From Phycisphaerales bacterium (GTDB lineage Bacteria; Planctomycetota; Phycisphaerae; Phycisphaerales; SM1A02): a stretch of 6,102 nt of DNA. Shown here piece after piece: positions 1 through 6,102 of this stretch. The notes under the pieces are model-generated. The model was not told the origin of the DNA. It saw only the letters and a program-made list of their open reading frames with translations, and searched no databases. Numbering within the stretch: position 1 is the first letter of the stretch; each line of letters opens with the position of its first letter. The stretch spans positions 1 to 6,102 of the forward strand of contig DOVP01000014.1 of assembly GCA_003520025.1 (NCBI GenBank), read 5' to 3'. The position numbers and the translations under genes were made by a program.

Positions 1-433
1 TGCAACGATTCTGCTCCTCGGTCTACAGGCTCACCGCATTGCCCCACTTCGATTTGCCGAGGACGATTTCTCATTCTCGCCAGAAGAATCCGCTATGCGA
101 CCCGACAAGCAGTTCGCAGACATCCTGCGAGACGGCCCTCTTGTCGGTATCCATTCCCTGCTCTGGTTCGACGGACTGAACAACCTCAACCGCTGTCTGA
201 GCCGAGCGAATCAACGAGAGTTCGACCTCAAGGTGCTCTTCCAAATGAGCTCCAATGATTCGGCCCAATTGATCGATACGACCGCAGCCGCGGATCTCGG
301 GGGCAATCGGGCCCTGCTCCATCTGGATGACATCGGCTCCATCGAGAAATTCAGGCCCTGGGCCATGCCCGATGAGCAGTGGCTCGCCGAGACCGCTGCC
401 CGGCTCTCTGGCAGGCGTCACAAAGGCCGATAA
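1..433 (+). CDS. FtsK/SpoIIIE-type (HerA/FtsK superfamily) ATPase, C-terminal end only
   Basis: This is the 3' end of a gene that starts before the window; the first whole codon is at 2 and the TAA stop is at 431-433, leaving 143 residues. The frame is open from the left edge, so the ATG at 95 is internal. The visible part matches the end of an FtsK/SpoIIIE motor domain: QFADILRDGP then VGIHSLLWFD (fragment residues 37-57, the strand and turn where FtsK-family pumps exclude 'trusted' alternatives), a helix with NLNRCLSR, then VLFQMSSNDSAQLID (78-92), NRALL (102-106) and EKFRPW (115-120). These ATPases are hexameric translocases of DNA or, in EccC-like members, of proteins. Walker A and B lie upstream and cannot be checked. 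Only 23 residues follow FRPW, so there is no winged-helix gamma domain as in septal FtsK or SpoIIIE; it is therefore probably not the true divisome FtsK. The family call is fairly sure, the substrate unknown. Confidence 0.83.
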   Translation, partial: ATILLLGLQAHRIAPLRFAEDDFSFSPEESAMRPDKQFADILRDGPLVGIHSLLWFDGLNNLNRCLSRANQREFDLKVLFQMSSNDSAQLIDTTAAADLGGNRALLHLDDIGSIEKFRPWAMPDEQWLAETAARLSGRRHKGR

Positions 434-587
434 CACCCCCGGCATCGGCTTGCGAGGGACCCCACAAGCATCATCCTGCCCCGATTTGCCGAAAGGCCTC
501 ACACAGGACGCTCCTTTTCCCAATAGACGGGGACACAGGGCCTCCTCTTCGGAAACGGTCATCGGGACCGCCCATCGCCCTCCAGCA

Positions 588-609
588 CTCACCACTCAGG
601 AGTGATCAG
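588..609. repeat. 22-bp imperfect inverted repeat over a Shine-Dalgarno site
   Basis: The arms 588-597 and 600-609 are complementary at 8 of 10 positions around a 2-base centre (598-599); the inner five pairs, CACTC against GAGTG, are perfect. The right arm contains most of the AGGAG sequence in front of the small ORF at 610. It could be a protein-binding operator, or in RNA a stem that hides the ribosome site once the innermost pair opens to make a loop. It could also be chance. Confidence 0.35.
598..602 (+). promoter_or_regulatory. Ribosome binding site of the small ORF at 610
   Basis: AGGAG lies 7 bases before the ATG at 610, an ideal spacing and the best-placed Shine-Dalgarno sequence in the window. 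It is the main reason for taking the small + strand ORF seriously over the overlapping - strand frame at 589-819, whose TTG start has no such site. Confidence 0.45.
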
Positions 610-795
610 ATGCATTCTTACCAGAGCCCGTCCTCGACCAGCGAAAAAGCCACCATGCTTCTTCAAATCGGCAATTCCTGGGCCGTGTGTACGCGAACCC
701 CCGTCCCCATCATCCTTGCACGCTTCCCACAACGCCTGGATGCCGTACGCTGGCAGCAGGATCATGAAGCCCGGGTCCGGCCGCAAGCAGCCTGA
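610..795 (+). CDS. Possible small hypothetical protein (61 residues)
   Basis: I do not recognise this protein. An ATG with a well-spaced AGGAG opens a 61-codon frame ending in TGA at 793-795, 60 bp before the lipoprotein gene. By hand count about two thirds of third codon positions are G or C, similar to the neighbouring real genes, but this is weak evidence in GC-rich DNA. The product begins MHSYQSPSSTSEKATMLLQ, has a short hydrophobic centre (around residues 32-38, PVPIILA) and a charged C-terminus rich in Arg, Gln and Asp. There is no signal peptide or convincing membrane helix. The frame actually remains open upstream to 379, overlapping the end of the ATPase gene, but the part before 610 looks non-coding. 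It may be a real lineage-specific small gene or a chance ORF. Confidence 0.3.
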   Translation: MHSYQSPSSTSEKATMLLQIGNSWAVCTRTPVPIILARFPQRLDAVRWQQDHEARVRPQAA

Positions 796-824
796 CGCAC
801 GTGGACTGAAGGCCATCAAGGGAT

Positions 825-830
825 GAGGAG
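825..830 (+). promoter_or_regulatory. Shine-Dalgarno-like GAGGAG too far from its gene
   Basis: GAGGAG ends 25 bases before the ATG at 856, well beyond the usual 5-10. No ATG, GTG or TTG lies at a normal distance after it, and a TAG in the lipoprotein frame at 838-840 rules out an earlier start for that gene. The lipoprotein gene is therefore either translated without a classic Shine-Dalgarno sequence or uses this site at unusual spacing. Confidence 0.25.
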
Positions 831-855
831 AACCGGGTAGACTCTCGCATTCCCC

Positions 856-2658
856 ATGCCGAATGCGAAATGGACCAATCTAATCACGCTGGCACTCACC
901 GGCTTGGTTCTGCACGGATGCAATCAGGTTGAGCGGGCGCGGCCTCGACCGAAAGCCTCCTCCTCGATCAAGGAACTCGAGGGCGTGCAGGTCGCGAGCA
1001 TCCTCCGGGGCACAGTCGGCGCGGAAACAGTCATCCTCGGATGGGACAACAGCAGCAGCCCGACCCACAAACCAATCAAGATCCGTGGATATGGACTCGT
1101 GGTCGGACTCGACGAAACCGGCTCGAGTGATATCCCACCAGATGTCCGAGGCTACATGCTCCAGATCATGGCTCGTCAGGGCATCGGAAGCGAGCAAATC
1201 GGGTTTGGAGACGTCTCCCCGGAGGACATGCTCGAATCACCTAATACCGCCATCGTCATCGTTGAGGGCACCGTGCCACCAGGAGCGGTCGGTCGAACAC
1301 GAACCCCACCGAGCGCCAACGGCCGGCTGCCTGAAATCATGCCTGGCACCACGTTTGATGTGCGGGTCTACGCAGATCCACGGACTGGAACCACCAGCCT
1401 CGAAGGGGGCCGACTGTACACGACCGATCTCAGCCCCGGACCGCTGCTGACTGGAAGCCGTCAAGCCAAACGGCTTGGGCAGGCTGCCGGGCCGATCTTT
1501 CTCAACCCCTTCATCGAAAGCGAAGACGTTGCCACCGGAGACATCAATACCCTCAATGGTCGCATCCTCAACGGTGGGCAGGTCCTTGAGGACATGCCAC
1601 TGAAACTTCGACTGATCAATCCGAGCCACTCACGAACACGGGTCATTCAGGATGCGATCAACCGCCGATTCCCAATCGAGCGAGGGCAGACGGCGACGAC
1701 CGCGCGAGGTGTCAGCGACGCCGTGCTCGAACTGACGGTTCCACCTTCCATGCGGGATGACCCGGACTCGTTCGTGCGCATCATGCAACACGTGAGTTTG
1801 CGGCAGGTCGACACAGATCGCATCGCCAACACGACCCGCCGAGCCCTGCAACGTGATCCGTCTGACGCCGCCCATGCCTACTGGCGATGGGTGGCCCTTG
1901 GTCCCCAAGCGTTGCCCATGGTTCGGAAAATGTACGACTACCCCGAGGCCCTTCCCAGGCTGGCCGCCCTCAGAGCCGGCGCAGAACTGGCCGACCCGAT
2001 TGCTGCAGTCTCACTGCGGCAAATGGCCCAAGAAGGCAGCCTCGCCGAGCGGCTCGAAGCGACCACCCTGCTGGCCAAACTTCCGACAGACCCACGCTCC
2101 GAAGAAGCCCTGCGGAATCTGCTCAACGACGAAAACATCGAAGTTCGCCTGCGAGCCTATGAAGCCCTTGAGAAACTCCGCTCGCCGGTCGTGCGACGAA
2201 TATCAATTCCGGGCAAATTCGAACTGCATGAGGTTCCCTCAGCCTATAACGCAATCTACGTCACGCAGATCCAGCGGCCTCGCATCGTGCTCCTCGGCAA
2301 TGTGGTCGAGATTTTGCGGCCGCTGACGCTGGGGCTGTGGGACAACAGCCTCCTGATGCGAGAAGCCGAGGATGAGGACCGGATCGAGATCTTCTACCGA
2401 GCCTCGCCAATGGGACGGTCTGAGATCAACCGTGTGAAGCCAACCCTGCATGAATTGACCTTGCTGCTCGCCCACGAACCAACGGTCGAAGACCCCTCGC
2501 CCGGCCTCGATCTCACCTACAGCGAGGTCGTCGGCGTCCTGCATGCCCTGTGGCGGCGGGAGTACGTCGCAGCCGATTTCAAGGCCCAGCAGGACCGTGT
2601 TATGGCCGAACTTCGCCGCTCAGCCACGATGACCGACTATCAGCCCCGCCCCGAGTGA
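856..2658 (+). CDS. Predicted lipoprotein: FlgI (P-ring)-like module plus HEAT-type helices
   Basis: This 600-residue protein is probably anchored to an envelope membrane. The start is fixed by an in-frame TAG at 838-840 and by a lipoprotein signal from this ATG: Lys5, a hydrophobic stretch 9-19, then LHGC with the lipidated Cys at 22 (His at -2 is unusual). Residues about 40-320 resemble the flagellar P-ring protein FlgI: GYGLVVGLDETG (78-89), a helix YMLQIMARQGI (100-110), NTAIVIVEGTVPPGA (130-144), FDVRVYADP (167-175), a SLEGGRLYTTDL strand pair (181-192), GRILNGGQVLED (235-246) and a segment like FlgI's 'DF-TA-I--AIN' at 256-269. Residues about 340-447 form paired amphipathic helices rich in Ala and Leu (for example LRNLLNDENIEVRLRAYEAL, 419-438), typical of HEAT repeats. 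Residues 448-600 form an unassigned mixed domain. FlgI is normally about 370 residues, secreted and not lipidated, so this is a fused paralogue rather than FlgI itself. No flagellar gene is nearby; function unknown. Confidence 0.85.
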   Translation: MPNAKWTNLITLALTGLVLHGCNQVERARPRPKASSSIKELEGVQVASILRGTVGAETVILGWDNSSSPTHKPIKIRGYGLVVGLDETGSSDIPPDVRGYMLQIMARQGIGSEQIGFGDVSPEDMLESPNTAIVIVEGTVPPGAVGRTRTPPSANGRLPEIMPGTTFDVRVYADPRTGTTSLEGGRLYTTDLSPGPLLTGSRQAKRLGQAAGPIFLNPFIESEDVATGDINTLNGRILNGGQVLEDMPLKLRLINPSHSRTRVIQDAINRRFPIERGQTATTARGVSDAVLELTVPPSMRDDPDSFVRIMQHVSLRQVDTDRIANTTRRALQRDPSDAAHAYWRWVALGPQALPMVRKMYDYPEALPRLAALRAGAELADPIAAVSLRQMAQEGSLAERLEATTLLAKLPTDPRSEEALRNLLNDENIEVRLRAYEALEKLRSPVVRRISIPGKFELHEVPSAYNAIYVTQIQRPRIVLLGNVVEILRPLTLGLWDNSLLMREAEDEDRIEIFYRASPMGRSEINRVKPTLHELTLLLAHEPTVEDPSPGLDLTYSEVVGVLHALWRREYVAADFKAQQDRVMAELRRSATMTDYQPRPE

Positions 2659-2725
2659 TTCCAGAGAAGGCTCTCCAAAGTCGAAAAACCCGCTTCTTGG
2701 CGTTCTACCGGGCATCAAGTCGACA

Positions 2726-2731
2726 TATAGT
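2726..2731 (+). promoter_or_regulatory. Candidate -10 box for smc
   Basis: TATAGT matches 5 of 6 bases of the sigma-70 -10 consensus and lies in the only A/T-rich patch between the lipoprotein gene and smc. At 17 bases upstream the sequence is TTCTAC, a poor -35; TTGGCG at 2697-2702 is better but 23 bases away. If real, transcription would start near 2738 and give smc a leader of about 84 bases. Read-through from the lipoprotein gene is equally possible, since no terminator is evident in the gap. Confidence 0.3.
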
Positions 2732-2776
2732 GGGGTCTGCTGGCGACGGGTGCTCGCTGGCATGCCCTTCAACACG

Positions 2777-2793
2777 CCGTCCAAGAGGGACGG
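2777..2793 (+). other. Small GC-rich hairpin in the smc leader
   Basis: CCGTCC at 2777-2782 pairs perfectly with GGACGG at 2788-2793 around a 5-base loop. A second, weaker 4-bp stem (GGAC 2799-2802 with GTCC 2809-2812) follows directly and would enclose the GGAGG in front of smc. There is no T-run after either, so this is not an intrinsic terminator. A role in modulating smc translation is conceivable but unsupported. Confidence 0.3.
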
Positions 2794-2804
2794 AGGCCGG
2801 ACAT

Positions 2805-2809
2805 GGAGG
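2805..2809 (+). promoter_or_regulatory. Ribosome binding site of smc
   Basis: GGAGG stands 12 bases before the ATG at 2822, slightly long spacing but the only good match. It supports 2822 over the in-frame ATG at 2762, which would add 20 residues not seen in the SMC family and has no comparable site ahead of it. Confidence 0.55.
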
Positions 2810-2821
2810 TCCACCCACACG

Positions 2822-5800
2822 ATGCGTCTGAGCAACGTCACCGTCTCTGGATTCAAGTCATTCGCAGATACCGTTGAGTTCCGCTTTGACGAGCCCAAGG
2901 TGGGCATTGTCGGACCAAATGGCTGCGGGAAGTCCAACGTCGTCGATGCGGTGAAGTGGGTGCTTGGCGAACGCTCGGCCAAGAGCCTACGGGGCGGGGC
3001 CATGCTCGATGTCATCTTCGCCGGCTCGGCCGGCCGCAAGCCGCTTGGCATGGCCTCGGTCACCCTGACTTTCGAGAATCCAATCGTCGATCACAAGGCA
3101 ACCATCGCGCAGGGCCGACGCGGGCTCGCCATGGATACTGATCAGGTGCAAGTGGGACGACGGCTGTACCGCGACGGCCGCAGCGAGTATCTCATCAACG
3201 ACCGCAAGGTCCGGCTCAAAGACGTCAAGGACCTGTTCCTCGACACCGGCATCGGGAACGCTGCCTACTGCATCATCGAACAGGGACGGGTCGCCTCCAT
3301 GCTGCAGGCCAGCCCCATCGAGCGGCGCACCATTCTGGAGGAAGCGGCAGGCGTTTCGAAGTTCAAACTTCGACGCGTTGAGTCGCAGCGGAAGCTCGAG
3401 CGAACCGAAGTTAATCTCGTACGCATTCGCGAGCAGCTTGAGGGCACCGAACGACGACTGCGAATGGTGCGTGGTCAAGCAAAGAAAGCCCGCACATTCC
3501 AGGAACTCGACGGTCGCTACCGAACCCTTCGCCGCGAACTCGTCTTCGACCAATTCGACGAATTACAGGATCGGCTCATCGGCCTGACCAGCCGGCTCTC
3601 CGATCTGGCACGCCAGCGGAGCGAACTGGAAACAAACGTTCTTGAACTGGAGGCCGCGCAGCAGGAATCCGACATCCAGCGGCACGAAGCTGAAGAGCAC
3701 CGACATCTTCTTTCCAAACAACATGCCGAGCACACATCGGCAGCAGGCCGTGCCCAGCAGCAAATTGACTTCACGACGCGGCAGCGGGGCGAGGCCAGCG
3801 AACAGATCAAATCGGACCGCCACGAATTGCATGCCATCGATGTCCGCGCCGCTGAACTCGCCGATGACTTGCAACGGTATGCCGACGAAGTCGAAACCGT
3901 AGGGGTGCAACTGGCCGCCACCGAGACCAGAATCGCCTCACTGACCGACCACGCCTCTGAAGCCGGCCGCGATGTCGAGGCCACTGCAGCCAGACTGCGA
4001 GAAGCGAGGTCGACCAGAGACACCATTGCCGAGCAGCATGCAACCGCCCAGTCCAATCGCAGCGCGACGGATGAGCGGCTCCGCGCGGCCGATGAACAGA
4101 TTCAAAAGGGTGAACCTCGCGTCGCCGCCATGGCCGCGGACATCGAGAAGGCCGAATCGAAGCGTGCTTCACATACTGCGTCGCTGGAAACCGTCCGATC
4201 CAAGATCGATGCGGCCGAACACGACCTGCGCCGCCACGATGATGATGCCGCCAATCTGGGCCAGCGACACGACGCCATCTCGGATGCCCTCGCCGACGTG
4301 CGGCATGATCGCGCCGCAGCGGGCTCCCGCCTGCATCTGCTGGAAGAAATGCAGCACGCCCACGAAGGGCTCGGCGACGATGTCAAGCGAGCACTCGATG
4401 AACATCCTGAGCACGTCCTCGGTGTACTGGGTGACGCCATCCACACGGACCGCGAATGGGCCACGCTGATCGAAACCGTGCTCGGACGCGATGTCGAAGT
4501 CGTCATGACTGCGGATCAAGCAGCCGCGAGCCTTCTTGCCAAGTGGTGCCGCGAGCAGGAACTCGGCCTGGTCGTTGCCATTGGACAGCACGAGGGTGAC
4601 ACCCACTGGCGGACTCCCTTGCCACCAGGCCTAGATGATGTTCGCCATGCCCTCGATCTCATCAGCACCCGCCCGGAAGCTCAGGGCATCGCCGAGCGGT
4701 TGCTCGGTCGCACAGCGGTGGTCCCCACCTTTGAGCAGGCCCTGCTGCTTGCCCGCGGTTCGATGCGAGACTGGCGATTGGCCGCCCGAACTGGCGAGAT
4801 CATCGAACCTGACGGGCGGATCCGAATCGGAAAGCCCGCCGCCGGAGGGTGGATATCACGACGTATGGAGATGGAGGACCTGGAGTCCTCTGTCTGTGAA
4901 CACGACACTCGCATCGCTGGACTTGAACGAGATCTGCAGGGTCTCAAACATGCCAGTTCTGCCGCCGACCAACGTCGCCGCGATGCGGCCGATGCCCTGC
5001 AGCAGGCAAGTAATCAGGTTGTCGATCTCGAATACGGATTGCAGGGCATTGCCAACGACCTGAACAGGCTGCACCACCAGCGAACCGAACTCGAGGATGA
5101 ACGCCGTGACCTGCTGATCAAACGAGCCGATCTGACATCGCAGCAGGATGCGTTTGCCAGAGAGATGCAGGCACTCGCTGGTGAGTTGGAACGGGCCGAG
5201 TCCGGGATCGACCAACTCGAAGAGGTTGCGGATGCCGCTCGCGCCACTCAGCAGGAATCACAGGAGACGCTCGCCGCAGTCCGCATCGAATCCGGCCGTC
5301 TTGCCGAACAGCACCAAGCCTCGCAGCGTGAACGACGCCACGTCGAAACTGCAGCGGAAGAACAATCCGCACGTCGCAACACACTGAGCGAACACATCGG
5401 CCGACGCACCGCCCAACTGGACCAATACGAAGCAGCCATCGAAACCGCGACCAATCAGCTCGCTGCAAGCCAGCGGGCCGCCCACGGCACCCACGATCGC
5501 ATGGTGGCTTCGGAAACACAGGTCGAGGCGGCCAAGGTGGCCGCATCGCAAACCGCCGAAAATGTCAAAGCCGCCCGGTCACAAACCGGCATTCTCGATC
5601 GCGACCACAACGCGTTGGAACTCAGCCGGCGGGAAGCGGAGATCAAGCGAGAGAACCTCGAGGAACGAACACTTGAGGAACTCGGCATCGACCTCTCTGT
5701 CGAGTTCCCCCTGTGGAAGGATCTGCCTCGCGATACCGAAACGCTCATGGACCGAGACGCCGCGCAGGCTGAGGTCAACGAACTCAAGGCATCCATCAAG

Positions 5801-6102
5801 GAACTCGGAAACGTCAACATTGATGCGATCGACGAAGAGCAGCATCTCGAAGCGAGGAACGAAGGCCTGATCAAACAAGTCGCCGACATCGATCTGGCCC
5901 GCGAACAACTGGAAACGCTCATCGCCGAGTTGGAAGTCGCCAGCCGCACCCGATTTGAAGAAACCTTCGCGAGTATCCGCGAACATTTCGCCGGTCCGAA
6001 GGGACTCTTCCGCCAACTCTTCGGCGGTGGCAGTGCCGACATCTTCCTTGTGCCGGACGAAGACGGCAATGTGGACATGCTTGAGTCCGGCATCGAGATC
6101 AA
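2822..6102 (+). CDS. smc: Chromosome segregation/condensation protein SMC (3' end beyond window)
   Basis: SMC is the cytoplasmic ATPase that, as a dimer with ScpA and ScpB, entraps and extrudes DNA loops to compact and separate chromosomes. The frame is open for 1093 codons without a stop or frameshift to the right edge. The start at 2822 gives the classic N-terminus MRLSNVTVSGFKSFAD. Visible parts: Walker A GPNGCGKSN (31-39); DAVKWVLGE (42-50) and SLRGG (55-59); Q-loop IIEQGRV (151-157, Gln154); ERRTILEEAAGVSKFK (167-182), which leads into the coil; first coiled coil about 185-515; hinge about 525-680, from HVLGVLGDAI to GWISRRMEMEDLE; second coiled coil about 683-1050, with KELGNVNIDAIDEE (993-1006); start of the C-terminal head with LFRQLFGGG (1062-1070) and ESGIEI at the edge. 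The LSGGE signature, Walker B and D-loop would lie in the missing 100 or so residues, so an intact ATPase site cannot be confirmed. Bacterial SMCs are usually about 1150-1200 residues. No scpA or scpB is in the window. Confidence 0.97.
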   Translation, partial: MRLSNVTVSGFKSFADTVEFRFDEPKVGIVGPNGCGKSNVVDAVKWVLGERSAKSLRGGAMLDVIFAGSAGRKPLGMASVTLTFENPIVDHKATIAQGRRGLAMDTDQVQVGRRLYRDGRSEYLINDRKVRLKDVKDLFLDTGIGNAAYCIIEQGRVASMLQASPIERRTILEEAAGVSKFKLRRVESQRKLERTEVNLVRIREQLEGTERRLRMVRGQAKKARTFQELDGRYRTLRRELVFDQFDELQDRLIGLTSRLSDLARQRSELETNVLELEAAQQESDIQRHEAEEHRHLLSKQHAEHTSAAGRAQQQIDFTTRQRGEASEQIKSDRHELHAIDVRAAELADDLQRYADEVETVGVQLAATETRIASLTDHASEAGRDVEATAARLREARSTRDTIAEQHATAQSNRSATDERLRAADEQIQKGEPRVAAMAADIEKAESKRASHTASLETVRSKIDAAEHDLRRHDDDAANLGQRHDAISDALADVRHDRAAAGSRLHLLEEMQHAHEGLGDDVKRALDEHPEHVLGVLGDAIHTDREWATLIETVLGRDVEVVMTADQAAASLLAKWCREQELGLVVAIGQHEGDTHWRTPLPPGLDDVRHALDLISTRPEAQGIAERLLGRTAVVPTFEQALLLARGSMRDWRLAARTGEIIEPDGRIRIGKPAAGGWISRRMEMEDLESSVCEHDTRIAGLERDLQGLKHASSAADQRRRDAADALQQASNQVVDLEYGLQGIANDLNRLHHQRTELEDERRDLLIKRADLTSQQDAFAREMQALAGELERAESGIDQLEEVADAARATQQESQETLAAVRIESGRLAEQHQASQRERRHVETAAEEQSARRNTLSEHIGRRTAQLDQYEAAIETATNQLAASQRAAHGTHDRMVASETQVEAAKVAASQTAENVKAARSQTGILDRDHNALELSRREAEIKRENLEERTLEELGIDLSVEFPLWKDLPRDTETLMDRDAAQAEVNELKASIKELGNVNIDAIDEEQHLEARNEGLIKQVADIDLAREQLETLIAELEVASRTRFEETFASIREHFAGPKGLFRQLFGGGSADIFLVPDEDGNVDMLESGIEI

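Larger units (their letters stand above)
434..609. other. Intergenic stretch with no recognised gene
   Basis: With the doubtful small ORF that follows, 434-855 is a 422-bp interval without a confident gene. In 434-609 I see no conserved protein, no tRNA or other RNA gene and no convincing rho-independent terminator: the only hairpins after the ATPase stop are short, such as a 3-bp GCC/GGC stem with a GAAA loop near 488-497, and none is followed by a T-run. No good -35/-10 pair was found. Long reading frames on both strands here are low-complexity, Pro/Arg/Gly-rich products typical of GC-rich DNA. Confidence 0.5.

Noticed and set aside
486..527. TTGCCG and AATAGA as a promoter for the small ORF
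   Set aside because: The two elements are 30 bases apart, far from the 16-18 needed, and neither is a strong match.
71..595. Minus-strand frame of 174 codons opposite the ATPase tail
   Set aside because: The + strand frame carries recognisable FtsK-family motifs; the minus product resembles nothing and spans a gene end and a non-coding gap without change in character.
589..819. Minus-strand frame of 76 codons overlapping the small ORF
   Set aside because: It starts at TTG without a Shine-Dalgarno site. The product piece GGSRTHG made me check for a tRNA T-loop on this strand, but GGTTCGCG is not flanked by a pairing stem, so there is no tRNA either.
2662..2700. Possible terminator stem after the lipoprotein gene (CAGAGAAG against CTTCTTGG)
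   Set aside because: The arms are short with a mismatch, the loop is over 20 bases and no T-run follows.
2762..2821. Upstream in-frame ATG that would extend SMC by 20 residues
   Set aside because: The added residues are basic and polar with no family counterpart, there is no good ribosome site ahead of it, and SMC proteins normally begin at the MRL..V..GFKSF segment encoded from 2822.
3517..4056. Minus-strand frame of 179 codons inside smc
   Set aside because: Its Ser/Ala/Cys-rich product is the typical antisense reading of a coiled coil, and the + strand is conserved coding sequence throughout.
5455..6102. Long minus-strand frame (215 codons) opposite the end of smc
   Set aside because: It is Ser/Arg-rich and low in complexity, lies entirely antisense to the clearly conserved SMC coding sequence, and matches nothing recognisable; it is a by-product of GC-rich codon use.
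2822..6102. Rad50, MukB or RecN instead of SMC
   Set aside because: The N-terminal head motifs, the hinge-like segment between two long coils and the LFGGG/ESGIEI segment are those of SMC; Rad50 would show a CxxC zinc hook, and RecN is about half this length.

Overview
The window is a stretch of GC-rich bacterial chromosome (roughly 60% by eye) with every credible gene on the + strand. The gene types suggest Planctomycetota, possibly a Phycisphaerae-like lineage: a HerA/FtsK-family ATPase tail of a style I associate with that phylum, a lipoprotein that joins a FlgI (flagellar P-ring)-like module to HEAT-type helices, and weak or badly spaced Shine-Dalgarno sequences. This placement comes from recalled family resemblance, not from a search, and is moderate to low confidence.

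Layout. Positions 1-433 hold the last 143 residues of an FtsK/SpoIIIE-type DNA-pump ATPase that begins outside the window. Positions 434-855 hold no confidently identified gene. They contain one possible 61-residue ORF (610-795) with a well-placed Shine-Dalgarno sequence inside a 22-bp imperfect palindrome (588-609). Positions 856-2658 encode a 600-residue predicted lipoprotein with a FlgI-like N-terminal half, a HEAT-like helical section and an unassigned C-terminal domain. After a 163-bp gap with a possible -10 box and small hairpins, the chromosome condensation gene smc starts at 2822 and is still open at the right edge (1093 codons visible, probably about 100 missing).

How they fit together. 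SMC (chromosome compaction and segregation) and an FtsK-family ATPase (DNA or protein translocation) both work on large polymers in the cell, but the ATPase fragment lacks the DNA-sequence-reading gamma domain of true septal FtsK, so a shared segregation role should not be assumed. The lipoprotein between them is the least expected item: a P-ring-like fold with no flagellar gene nearby, probably an envelope protein of unknown role. Nothing in the window is a mobile element, CRISPR array or RNA gene. I see no clear new multi-gene system; the FlgI-like/HEAT lipoprotein is the best candidate for something poorly described.
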